Shown here in pieces: positions 1-6,167 of a stretch of 6,577 nucleotides of DNA. The stretch covers positions 5,786 to 12,362 of the forward strand of contig JAGDWR010000028.1 in the NCBI GenBank assembly GCA_023269865.1, in the 5' to 3' direction. The notes under the pieces were generated by a model, which was not told where the DNA came from, searched no databases, and worked only from the letters and a program-made list of their open reading frames with translations. Every line of letters begins with the position of its first letter. Position 1 is the stretch's first letter. A program made the position numbers and the translations under genes. The DNA is from Candidatus Methanodesulfokora sp. (GTDB lineage: Archaea > Korarchaeota > Korarchaeia > Korarchaeales > Korarchaeaceae).

Positions 1-513
1 CATCACAACAGAAAGGCAGTCTTCATGATACTAGACAACAGGATAACCGCTATGACAGGACATCAGCCACATCCAGGAGTTAGCTATACAGCGACAGGCA
101 GGCCAGCTAGGGAGATAGATCTGGAAAAGCTTGTTAGATCCCTTGGAATAGAGAATGTGGAGGTCATAGATCCGTTCGATCATAAGAGAATGGAAAAAGC
201 TGTGAGAGATTCTCTAAATAGGGATGGCGTGTCTGTTATAATAGCAAGAAGGGAGTGCGCTCTTTTGACTGTGAGAAAGCTCAGACAAAAGGGAAGGATA
301 ATTCCATACATTGTTGATCCTGAGAGGTGCACATATTGCAGGGTCTGCATAAATACATTTGCATGTCCTGCATTTATTGATACCGGGGAGAAAGTTAAGA
401 TTGATCCTGCTGTGTGTTTTGGGTGCGGAGCCTGTGTTACTGTATGTCCCTACAATGCGATAGTGCCGCAGGAGGGATCTTTGAACTGGCTCAAGGAGGG
501 GGTGGGTGTTTAA
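1..513 (+). CDS. iorA: Indolepyruvate:ferredoxin oxidoreductase, alpha subunit (3' part, 5' end outside window)
   Basis: This is the C-terminal 170 residues of the TPP- and ferredoxin-type 2-oxoacid oxidoreductase that decarboxylates aryl pyruvates, from aromatic amino acid catabolism, to aryl-acetyl-CoA while reducing ferredoxin. The reading frame is open from base 1, so the apparent ATG at 25 is internal: the residues before it (HHNRKAVF) lead into the family's TPP-domain segment ILDNRITAMTGHQPHPG. The C-terminal ferredoxin domain carries two 4Fe-4S motifs, C-x2-C-x2-C-x5-CP at 328-369 and C-x2-C-x2-C-x3-CP at 415-450. All eight cysteines are present. The TAA stop abuts the ATG of iorB, the usual archaeal iorAB order. 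The N-terminal pyrimidine-binding domain and most of the TPP domain lie to the left of the window. Family assignment is firm; substrate preference is taken from the family. Confidence 0.95.
   Translation, partial: HHNRKAVFMILDNRITAMTGHQPHPGVSYTATGRPAREIDLEKLVRSLGIENVEVIDPFDHKRMEKAVRDSLNRDGVSVIIARRECALLTVRKLRQKGRIIPYIVDPERCTYCRVCINTFACPAFIDTGEKVKIDPAVCFGCGACVTVCPYNAIVPQEGSLNWLKEGVGV
495..506 (+). promoter_or_regulatory. Shine-Dalgarno region for iorB
   Basis: A purine-rich GGAGGGGGTGGG run at the very end of iorA contains GGTG matching the archaeal anti-Shine-Dalgarno, about 9 nt before the iorB ATG at 514. It supports that start and translation of iorB from the iorAB message. It is also coding sequence (the KEGVGV tail of IorA), so some of the match may be coincidental. 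Confidence 0.5.
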
Positions 514-1113
514 ATGGATGAGTTAAATGTTATTATAGCAGGAGTGGGAGGCCAGGGCATACTCTTCATGAGCAGAGTCCTGGGACATGTGGCAGTGAAG
601 AAGGGCCTCAACTTCATCCAGACTGAGGTTCACGGATTATCTCAGAGGTATGGATCAATTCACACAGAGATAAGAATTGGAAGAGATGTACAAAGTCCGC
701 TTATTTTGGAGGGAACTCTGGATCTTCTAATGGCACTGGAGCCATTAGAGGCCCTTAGAAAGGCGACTTATGTGAATCAAAGGACCATCGTTGTAATGGA
801 TATCCATGAGATACCACCTGTCACTGCATATATAGAAAAAGCGAGAATACCGGATGTTGACGAGATAATATCTGATCTGAAGGCATTAGGAGCTAAAAAA
901 GTCTTTACTGTCAGAGCAACAGACATAGCTGTTGAACTAGGTGATCCAGTTCTAGCTAACTCTGTCATCCTAGGGGCTGCCTCTACTACAGGAGTTCTTC
1001 CTTTCTCTAAGGATGAGATAAGAAGCTCATTGAGCGATCTATCCCCAGCGAGGTATAGAGAGCAGAATTTAAGGGCTTTCGATGCCGGATTGAAAGAGGT
1101 TGAAGAGAGATAA
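514..1113 (+). CDS. iorB: Indolepyruvate:ferredoxin oxidoreductase, beta subunit
   Basis: This is the 199-residue partner of IorA, equivalent to the gamma domain of pyruvate:ferredoxin oxidoreductases. Together they convert indolepyruvate and related aryl pyruvates plus CoA to the acyl-CoA, CO2 and reduced ferredoxin in the cytoplasm. Visible family marks are the N-terminal GVGGQG glycine loop (residues 10-15), the EVHGLSQRYGS segment (38-48) and VILGAASTTGVLPF near the C-terminus (151-164). Length is normal for the family (about 190-210). The ATG follows the iorA TAA without a gap and has a purine-rich ribosome site in front, so the start is secure and the two subunits are probably made in equal amounts. 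No odd residues were seen. In archaeal peptide fermenters the acyl-CoA product is often used by an ADP-forming acyl-CoA synthetase; no such gene is in this window. Confidence 0.95.
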   Translation: MDELNVIIAGVGGQGILFMSRVLGHVAVKKGLNFIQTEVHGLSQRYGSIHTEIRIGRDVQSPLILEGTLDLLMALEPLEALRKATYVNQRTIVVMDIHEIPPVTAYIEKARIPDVDEIISDLKALGAKKVFTVRATDIAVELGDPVLANSVILGAASTTGVLPFSKDEIRSSLSDLSPARYREQNLRAFDAGLKEVEER

Positions 1114-1116
1114 AAT

Positions 1117-1126
1117 GGTTTTAAGC
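1117..1126 (+). promoter_or_regulatory. Possible TATA box before ABCE1
   Basis: The sequence GGTTTTAAGC in the iorB-ABCE1 gap is weakly TATA-like and is centred about 25 nt before the ATG at 1147, which is the spacing of archaeal leaderless promoters. It could give ABCE1 its own transcript in addition to read-through from iorAB. The match is short and AT runs are common here, so this is tentative. Confidence 0.25.
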
Positions 1127-1146
1127 GGTGTAAGTACAGCTTGGTG

Positions 1147-2916
1147 ATGAGAAGAAGAATAGCTGTTGTAGACAGGGAGAAGTGCAACCCCAGAAAGTGC
1201 GGAGAGGAATGCATAAAATATTGCCCGCAGGTGAGGATGGGATACAAGGAGACCATAAGGCTGGAAAATGAGCTCCTGCTTATAGACGAGGAGCTCTGCA
1301 CTGGATGTGGGATATGTGTGAGAAAATGTCCATTTGGTGCTGTGAATGTGGTCAATCTGCCTGCACCAGTGGAGGGAGAGGAGATTCACAGATATGGACC
1401 CAATGGCTTCGTTCTTTACAGGATACCCATTGCTAGATTTGGCTCCATTGTGGGGATAGTGGGACAAAATGGCGTCGGAAAGTCAACAGCATTGAAGATA
1501 CTGTCAGGAGAGCTGAAGCCAAATCTTGGAAGATCGAAAGAAGTGAGCTGGGATGAGATACTGGAGAGATTTAGGGGTTCCGTCCTCAAAGATTATTTTG
1601 AGAAAATATTAGATAAAAAGATAAGAGTGATAAAGAAGCCTGAGAGAATAGATCTAATTCCCAAGATAGCCAAAGGAACAGTGGAAGACCTGCTGAGGAA
1701 AATTGATGAAAGAAATGCTTTAAAAGAGGCAAAAGAAGTGTTAAATATAGATAAGATAATGTCAAGAAGGCTTGATGAACTGAGCGGAGGGGAACTACAG
1801 CTTGTGGCCGTGACAGCTTTATACTGCAGGGAAGGAGAGGTGTATGTAGTGGATGAGCCATCAAACTACTTAGATGTATATCAGAGGTTTAGAATGTCAG
1901 TTCTCTTGAGGAGGCTGGCATCTCCTGGCAAAGCGGTTGTGGTTGTGGAGCACGATCTTGCTGTGCTTGACTATTTAAGTGATTACATTCATATAATATA
2001 CGGAATTCCCTCCGTTTACGGTGTGGTCAGCCTGCCGCACTCCACCAAGGAGGGGATAAACATATTCCTCGATGGATATCTTCCGGATGATAACGTCAGA
2101 TTTAGGGATGAGCAGATAAAAATTCTCTCAAGATCCCAGACAAAACAGGAAGCAGCTATACTCATGTCCTATGGAAGGATGAAGAAGAGCTTTAACGGAT
2201 TCAGCATAGATATAAACCCCGGGGACATAAAAGAGGGGGAGATCCTTGTTGCAGCAGGTCCCAATGGAATAGGAAAGACCACTTTCATCAGGATGCTCGC
2301 TGGAGAGATAAAGCCTGATGAAGGGGAAGCTCCAACATCTGGTCTGAGGATATCATACAAGGAGCAGTATCTTAAGGTGGAGTCAGATGATACCGTCCGT
2401 AATTTTCTGGCAAAAAACATACCGGATTCCCTTAAATCAAACTACTTCAACTCAGAGGTGGTGAGCAGGCTGAGAGTGGATATGCTGATGGAGAAGAACA
2501 TGATGGACCTCAGCTCAGGGGAGCTTCAAAGGGTCATGATAACATTATGCCTGGGGAGAGATGCAGATATATACCTGATAGATGAGCCTAGTGCATTTCT
2601 TGACGTGGAGATGAGGTTAGCTGCAGCAAAAGCAATAAAGAGGACAATAGAAGGCAAGAAGAAAGCTGCTTTTGTCGTCGAACATGATCTAATAATGATG
2701 GAGAGCATCGCTGATAGGATAATACTGTTCGAGGGAGTTCCCGGCGTGAAAGGGCATACAATAGGTCCAGTAAGCGTGGCAGACGGGATGAACAAGTTCT
2801 TAAAGAATGTTGACATAACATTCAGGAGGGATCCTGAGACGGGCAGACCAAGGGCCAACAAACCCGGATCTAAGTTAGATGAGCTCGCTAGAAAGACGGG
2901 GAGATATTATATGTAG
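1147..2916 (+). CDS. ABCE1/Rli1 ribosome-recycling ATPase
   Basis: This is the archaeal ABCE1, the twin-ATPase iron-sulfur protein that splits 70S ribosomes after termination, working with aRF1 or Pelota in the cytoplasm. From the ATG at 1147 it has 589 residues, the usual length. The FeS domain has C-x4-C-x3-C-x3-CP (13-27) and C-x2-C-x2-C-x3-CP (51-62). NBD1 has Walker A GQNGVGKST (106-114), signature LSGGELQ (212-218), Walker B VYVVDEP with E237, and H269. The hinge follows. NBD2 has Walker A GPNGIGKTT (371-379), signature LSSGELQ (455-461), Walker B IYLIDEP with E480, and H513. The end carries the conserved FRRD-x5-RPRANKPGS hinge-2 segment. Two departures from the family stand out: the NBD1 Q-loop Gln of KPQYVD is Glu (KPERID, E166), and the NBD2 signature has Ser for Gly. 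TTG 1141 and GTG 1144 are in-frame alternative starts. The ATG fits family N-termini (MRRRIAVVDREKC) best. Confidence 0.97.
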   Translation: MRRRIAVVDREKCNPRKCGEECIKYCPQVRMGYKETIRLENELLLIDEELCTGCGICVRKCPFGAVNVVNLPAPVEGEEIHRYGPNGFVLYRIPIARFGSIVGIVGQNGVGKSTALKILSGELKPNLGRSKEVSWDEILERFRGSVLKDYFEKILDKKIRVIKKPERIDLIPKIAKGTVEDLLRKIDERNALKEAKEVLNIDKIMSRRLDELSGGELQLVAVTALYCREGEVYVVDEPSNYLDVYQRFRMSVLLRRLASPGKAVVVVEHDLAVLDYLSDYIHIIYGIPSVYGVVSLPHSTKEGINIFLDGYLPDDNVRFRDEQIKILSRSQTKQEAAILMSYGRMKKSFNGFSIDINPGDIKEGEILVAAGPNGIGKTTFIRMLAGEIKPDEGEAPTSGLRISYKEQYLKVESDDTVRNFLAKNIPDSLKSNYFNSEVVSRLRVDMLMEKNMMDLSSGELQRVMITLCLGRDADIYLIDEPSAFLDVEMRLAAAKAIKRTIEGKKKAAFVVEHDLIMMESIADRIILFEGVPGVKGHTIGPVSVADGMNKFLKNVDITFRRDPETGRPRANKPGSKLDELARKTGRYYM

Positions 2917-2921
2917 GGTGG
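2917..2921 (+). promoter_or_regulatory. Shine-Dalgarno candidate for the Yip1-like gene
   Basis: GGTGG starts just after the ABCE1 TAG and ends 5 nt before an in-frame TTG at 2927. By contrast the first in-frame ATG (2939) has only GAGG 2 nt away, which is too close. This is why TTG 2927 is preferred as the start of the downstream gene. Confidence 0.35.
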
Positions 2922-2926
2922 TTTAT

Positions 2927-3613
2927 TTGTTAGAGGACATGAAAAAAGCAATAATTTCCCCAAATACCCTTTTTAGGGAGATGATATTCGATGAAAAAAA
3001 GATGTCAAGTTTGTGGTCTGTTATCATAGTCACATTTACTACTTACATCACAGCAGAGGTCATAAGAACCAGGATATCTTGGATAATATCCACGGAGTCC
3101 CTTGCTTGGAATTTATGGCTCGCTTCTTTGTTGTTCTCAATTTTTCCACTTATATTCTGGATTTTGAACTCTTTATTGATATTGCTTCTGACGCAGAGCA
3201 AGAAAAGCGAGTATAAAAAGATCTTCTACGGTGTAGGATTATCGATGGCCCCCATATCGCTTGGGGAGATTTTATCCATACCTTTTATACTGGCATCTCC
3301 AGGAAGAGCTGTTGAGCTCCCAGCAGGATCCACTGTTGAGGATCTTCCGAGAATTCTCTCTCCATTCTTCGAGTTCATTGAAAGCCCGGTCTTTTTAATA
3401 GGAATCTCTATTATACTTATTTCTCTATTATGGTGCATTTATTTAACTAACTTATTTATAAAAATTTCATTAGGGAAAAATAGATCCTGGGCTTACTCCG
3501 CAACAGCGGGATCCATATCGCTTATTGCCATAGCAGTTGCCACATTCCTCATAGCTACTTATTCTTATGCTGCATTAGAGAAAGCTCTTCTGCAGCTTTT
3601 AAGACGAGACTAG
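2927..3613 (+). CDS. Yip1-family-like five-helix membrane protein
   Basis: This is an integral membrane protein of about 228 residues with an N-terminal amphipathic LLEDMKKAIISPNTLFREM segment and five predicted membrane helices, at roughly residues 29-47, 62-88, 100-122, 154-179 and 191-214. A short N-terminal 'SP-x-x-LFREM' lead followed by five helices is typical of archaeal Yip1-domain proteins. The assignment rests on this layout and not on a firm motif, and the family's function in archaea is unknown. A loop between helices 3 and 4 (about residues 124-150) is Pro/Gly rich. Start candidates are GTG 2918, TTG 2927 (best ribosome site), ATG 2939, and an ATG at 2879 inside ABCE1 that is unlikely. 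It follows ABCE1 closely and is probably co-transcribed. Its last 59 bases overlap the end of the convergent thyX gene. Confidence 0.75.
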   Translation: MLEDMKKAIISPNTLFREMIFDEKKMSSLWSVIIVTFTTYITAEVIRTRISWIISTESLAWNLWLASLLFSIFPLIFWILNSLLILLLTQSKKSEYKKIFYGVGLSMAPISLGEILSIPFILASPGRAVELPAGSTVEDLPRILSPFFEFIESPVFLIGISIILISLLWCIYLTNLFIKISLGKNRSWAYSATAGSISLIAIAVATFLIATYSYAALEKALLQLLRRD

Positions 3614-4436
3614 CCAGTTCTCTTATCTCCCATTGAGCAGATCTATCCAATCTAAGTTTTAAGAAATTTTTTAGAGCCGAAACTGTTGCCGTAACAGCTA
3701 TTCTAGTTGATATTCCCTGGGGAATTATATATCTAGCATCCTCCTTTTTTATCCCCATCTCAACGAGTTTCTTGTAGACATCTAGTGACCTATTTACTGC
3801 CTCAAAGTACAATTCTGCTGCTTTGCCTTCCACAAGAGGCGGTTTTATGAAGCTTAAGTTGGACAGATCCACAAATCTCTGGCTCTGTTGTGTAAAGCTC
3901 ATGGATCTGTGCCTAACTAATTGATGAGAGGTTACTCTGGATATGCCCTCGACAATAAAAGTCATGGAGGAGAGATCACCTGGGGCCTTTATGAAGTCTA
4001 TTACATGAAGTCTTATTCCCAGGGGGGATGAGTAAGTTCTGAGGGATACTTTTTCCCTTATCCCCTTGTATTCTGCACCGAATTTTCTGGAGAGGAATCT
4101 TGATATCGACAGGAACTCCATTGCAATATCTCTGTAATTCTTATCTGAAACCATCTCTATTGCTGTCCTCATGTTTCCGGAGATCACAATTTCTCCTGAC
4201 TCCTCAAACCAATCGAGATATCTATATCTGGAAAACATGCGGATATACCTTTCAGATAGCTCCTTTCTCAGCAGAAATCTACCGTGCTCAAACACGCTAA
4301 GATGTCCCATTGTAAGCAGGCTTTCCAGCAGCTTTTCCTCATAATCAGGATTCATCTCCTCCAGTATTTCCTCGATCGGTTTTTTTGATCTGGACACCCT
4401 AGCACAAGTAGATATAATGGTGTCAGGATCCCTCAT
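3555..4436 (-). CDS. thyX: Flavin-dependent thymidylate synthase (long archaeal form)
   Basis: ThyX makes dTMP from dUMP using FAD, NADPH and methylene-tetrahydrofolate or an archaeal pterin equivalent. The 293-residue product has the diagnostic RHR-x7-S motif as RHRSMSFTQQS (175-185) followed by QRF. It also has HLSVFEH (45-51, the usual HxSxxEH-type element), VISGNMR (84-90), DARYIIPQ (233-240) and AQWEIREL (267-274). Together these cover the flavin and dUMP sites. It is longer than bacterial ThyX (about 220-250) because of a mid-protein insertion (about 95-155) seen in long archaeal versions. The N-terminus begins directly at RDPDTI, a little shorter than many homologues that have an extra beta strand. 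The start cannot move upstream because an in-frame TGA lies at 4443-4445. The ATG overlaps the dcd stop as ATGA, with GAGGG just ahead (4440-4444), so the two are translationally coupled. The 3' end overlaps the convergent membrane-protein gene by 59 bp. Confidence 0.95.
   Translation of the reverse strand: MRDPDTIISTCARVSRSKKPIEEILEEMNPDYEEKLLESLLTMGHLSVFEHGRFLLRKELSERYIRMFSRYRYLDWFEESGEIVISGNMRTAIEMVSDKNYRDIAMEFLSISRFLSRKFGAEYKGIREKVSLRTYSSPLGIRLHVIDFIKAPGDLSSMTFIVEGISRVTSHQLVRHRSMSFTQQSQRFVDLSNLSFIKPPLVEGKAAELYFEAVNRSLDVYKKLVEMGIKKEDARYIIPQGISTRIAVTATVSALKNFLKLRLDRSAQWEIRELASLVLKAAEELSLMQHKNK
3657..3672 (+). terminator. Possible oligo-T terminator for the plus-strand operon
   Basis: TTTTAAGAAATTTTTT lies about 45 nt past the Yip1-like stop on the plus strand, inside the antisense of thyX. 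Archaeal RNA polymerase stops readily at such U-rich tracts. No stem-loop precedes it, and the bases also encode thyX lysines (KNFLK region), so this is suggestive only. Confidence 0.3.
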
Positions 4437-4978
4437 TTTCCCTCATCTCTCAGAGGTTTTGGAAGCCTTACACCGCTCTGGCCTTGATATACTCCCGCAT
4501 ATGGCCTTAGGACAACGCCTGTGGTCTTGGAGAATACCACATGCAGGAACCTTATCCCCTTGTATATTCTAACGGGATAGTTTTTTGACCAGAAGAGCTC
4601 TATGGTCAGTTGTCCGTCAAAACCAGCATCCACATATGTCACTGGAGCTATAAAGCCCATTCTAGCTATTGTGCTCCTTATACCGCATATTGCCATGACA
4701 TCGGGTGGGAGCGTTATCCTCTCCTCTGTATGAAGGAGAAAGGAAGTCATTGGCTCTATAACTATTCCCTCGTCCGGTATCTTTTTTATGAAGAAGAAAT
4801 CCTCTGCCCTGCTGCTCCTCAAGTCATATATGCCAGCTTGTCTCGGAAGAGCTATCTCTTCTCCTATTCTCATGTCTATTCCATTTTGCTGGATGGAATC
4901 CTCGTAAAGAGGATTTATTTTGAGCCAACCTAATTTTATATACTCCATGAGGTCTCTGTCGGATAGCATAGAGCTCAT
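4433..4978 (-). CDS. dcd: dCTP deaminase (dUTPase superfamily)
   Basis: This 181-residue protein deaminates dCTP to dUTP, supplying dUMP for thymidylate synthesis. Family marks are the N-terminal LSDRDLMEYI, QQNGIDMRIG (31-39), RSTIAR (101-106, equivalent to RSSxAR with the phosphate-binding Arg), VDAGFDGQLTIEL (116-128) with the catalytic-position Glu at 127, and the C-terminal YQGQSGVRLPK (164-174). Length is normal for archaeal Dcd. Some archaeal members are bifunctional dCTP deaminase/dUTPases, and sequence inspection alone does not decide this here. The start at 4978 has no Shine-Dalgarno; with a TATA-like element about 25 nt upstream it may be leaderless. A second ATG three codons in (4969) gives the family-typical MLSDRD and is an alternative. 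The stop overlaps the thyX ATG by 4 nt, placing both dTMP-pathway enzymes in one unit. Confidence 0.92.
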   Translation of the reverse strand: MSSMLSDRDLMEYIKLGWLKINPLYEDSIQQNGIDMRIGEEIALPRQAGIYDLRSSRAEDFFFIKKIPDEGIVIEPMTSFLLHTEERITLPPDVMAICGIRSTIARMGFIAPVTYVDAGFDGQLTIELFWSKNYPVRIYKGIRFLHVVFSKTTGVVLRPYAGVYQGQSGVRLPKPLRDEGK

Positions 4979-4983
4979 GTGGA

Positions 4984-5017
4984 TAAAAAGAGAAAAAAGT
5001 TTATTTGAAAAAAGAAA
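4984..5017 (-). terminator. T-rich terminator tracts between the inositol synthase gene and dcd
   Basis: Read on the minus strand, the 40-nt spacer after the inositol-phosphate synthase stop holds TTTCTTTTTT, then CTTTTTTCTCTTTTT. Repeated oligo-T without a stem-loop is the archaeal terminator pattern. It would end most synthase transcripts just before dcd. Confidence 0.5.
4999..5007 (-). promoter_or_regulatory. Possible TATA element for dcd-thyX
   Basis: CAAATAAAC on the minus strand is centred about 25 nt before the dcd ATG at 4978, fitting leaderless initiation at that codon, which has no ribosome site. The match to the TTTAWA consensus is poor and lies among oligo-T tracts. An alternative AATAAATT sits at 5016-5023 and would leave a leader of roughly 15 nt. 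Confidence 0.3.
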
Positions 5018-5018
5018 T

Positions 5019-6098
5019 TTATTCTCCTTTTATGAATTTCTCAACGAGCTCTCTAGCCTTGTAATCCGGCATCTGGACGGGTGGATGCTTGAAAAGATAG
5101 GCGCTTACCTCCACTAGAGGTCCAGCTATTCCCCTGTCCTTGGCCAATTTTACAGCTCTTATAGCATCCACAGCTACTCCTGCTGCATTAGGAGCATCCA
5201 TAACACTTAGTTTTACATCTATGCTTGCCCTGAATCCACCAAATTGTTCAAACTCCATCCACATATACATTATTTTTCTGTTTCCTAAAAATGGTATATA
5301 ATCGCTAGGCCCTATCCTAGTCCTTGTCTCGTATGGTATCAAGCTTGTAACAGCCTCTGTTTTGCTTATCCTCTTCGAATGAAGCCTGCTTTCCTCTATC
5401 ATGTTGAGAAAATCCATATCTCCTCCCACATTAAGCTGGTATGTGTCGTATATCCTCAGACCTCTTTCGACCACCAAGTTTGCTATGGTCCTGTGAAGTA
5501 TTGTTGCCCCCAGCTGGCTCTTAAAGTCGTCCCCTGCAGCAGGTAGACCTGCCTTCCTGAATTTCTCCCCCCATTCCCTGTCGCTTACTATGAACTCCGG
5601 TATTCCATTCACGAAGCCAGTTCCAGCATTTAGACAGGCTTCAGCATATGCCCTAGTAGCTTCCCTTGAGCCAACAGGGATTATATTCACAAGAACATCA
5701 GCTTTAACTTCCCTCAATACCTCAGCAACATCCACGCTTTTCTGCGATTCATCTACGATGAAGCCCTCCCCGTACCTGAAATCCCTCATGTGCTCAGCTA
5801 CTCCATCCAGCACAGGACCTTTTAGGACCTCAACTCCAAGCTTTGGAACATCAGAAAACTTTGGAAGAACATTTGGAGGTGAGAAAATCGCCTCACTTAG
5901 ATCTTTTCCTACTTTTCTTGCGTCCACATCAAATGCTGCAACAAACTCTATGTCCCCTATGTGATAAGGACCGAATCTAGTGTGCATCAGCCCAGGGACG
6001 GGGATATCATCAGGAGAATCCTTATACCTGAACACTCCCTGGACTATTGCTGATGCTACGTTTCCCACTCCAGCTAGAGCCACCCTTATCTTGCCCAT
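5019..6098 (-). CDS. Inositol-1-phosphate synthase (L-myo-inositol-phosphate synthase)
   Basis: This enzyme converts glucose-6-phosphate to L-myo-inositol-1-phosphate with NAD, the first step to archaetidylinositol lipids and, in hyperthermophiles, the solute di-myo-inositol phosphate. The 359-residue protein is the compact archaeal form. It has an N-terminal Rossmann loop AGVGNVAS (9-16) and VLVNIIPVGS (135-144). The conserved core contains GDDFKSQLGAT (189-199), NVGGDMDFLN (223-232), SKRISKTEAV (241-250, catalytic lysines) and DAPNAAG (301-307). The C-terminus has SAYLFKHPPVQ (332-342). All of these are hallmarks of the Ino1 family. The start is preceded by AGGCGATCGC, a partial ribosome site, and a good TATA/BRE lies about 36 nt upstream, so it likely has its own promoter. 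An oligo-T region follows the TAA. A clear single-domain gene with no oddities seen. Confidence 0.95.
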   Translation of the reverse strand: MGKIRVALAGVGNVASAIVQGVFRYKDSPDDIPVPGLMHTRFGPYHIGDIEFVAAFDVDARKVGKDLSEAIFSPPNVLPKFSDVPKLGVEVLKGPVLDGVAEHMRDFRYGEGFIVDESQKSVDVAEVLREVKADVLVNIIPVGSREATRAYAEACLNAGTGFVNGIPEFIVSDREWGEKFRKAGLPAAGDDFKSQLGATILHRTIANLVVERGLRIYDTYQLNVGGDMDFLNMIEESRLHSKRISKTEAVTSLIPYETRTRIGPSDYIPFLGNRKIMYMWMEFEQFGGFRASIDVKLSVMDAPNAAGVAVDAIRAVKLAKDRGIAGPLVEVSAYLFKHPPVQMPDYKARELVEKFIKGE

Positions 6099-6130
6099 GC
6101 GATCGCCTGGACCAGATTTTACCGCTGCAA

Positions 6131-6146
6131 AATATAAGTTTTTCGG
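6131..6146 (-). promoter_or_regulatory. Archaeal promoter (BRE + TATA) for inositol-phosphate synthase
   Basis: On the minus strand CCGAAAAA (BRE-like) is followed at once by CTTATATT (TATA-like, 6131-6138). A start about 26 nt downstream would fall near 6108, leaving a leader of roughly 10 nt that holds AGGCGATC ahead of the ATG at 6098. This is the best-formed promoter in the window. Confidence 0.6.
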
Positions 6147-6156
6147 TCAGGCAGAA

Positions 6157-6167
6157 GACAGAAAAAG
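6157..6167 (-). terminator. Short oligo-T tract after the 75-codon gene
   Basis: CTTTTTCTGTC directly follows the stop of the small gene on the minus strand. A single T5 is a weak archaeal termination signal. It also sits just upstream of the inositol synthase BRE/TATA, consistent with separate transcription units. Confidence 0.25.

Noticed and set aside
25..27. ATG at 25 as the start of a small ferredoxin-like protein
   Set aside because: The frame is open to base 1 and the residues before the ATG continue the IorA TPP-domain sequence, so this is the inside of a truncated gene.
1270..1296. Perfect 8-bp inverted repeat (GAGCTCCT ... AGGAGCTC, 11-nt loop) in the ABCE1 Fe-S domain
   Set aside because: It falls in codons for NELLLIDEEL, where Leu/Glu repetition easily makes such a pairing. 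It is mid-gene with no T tract after it, so I see no reason to call it regulatory.
777..1355. 192-codon open frame on the minus strand across iorB and ABCE1
   Set aside because: Serine/leucine-rich antisense shadow of two well-identified genes, crossing their boundary, with no recognisable motifs.
5590..5964. 124-codon open frame on the plus strand inside the inositol synthase gene
   Set aside because: Ser/Thr/Phe-rich antisense of a conserved enzyme; no family features and no upstream ribosome site.
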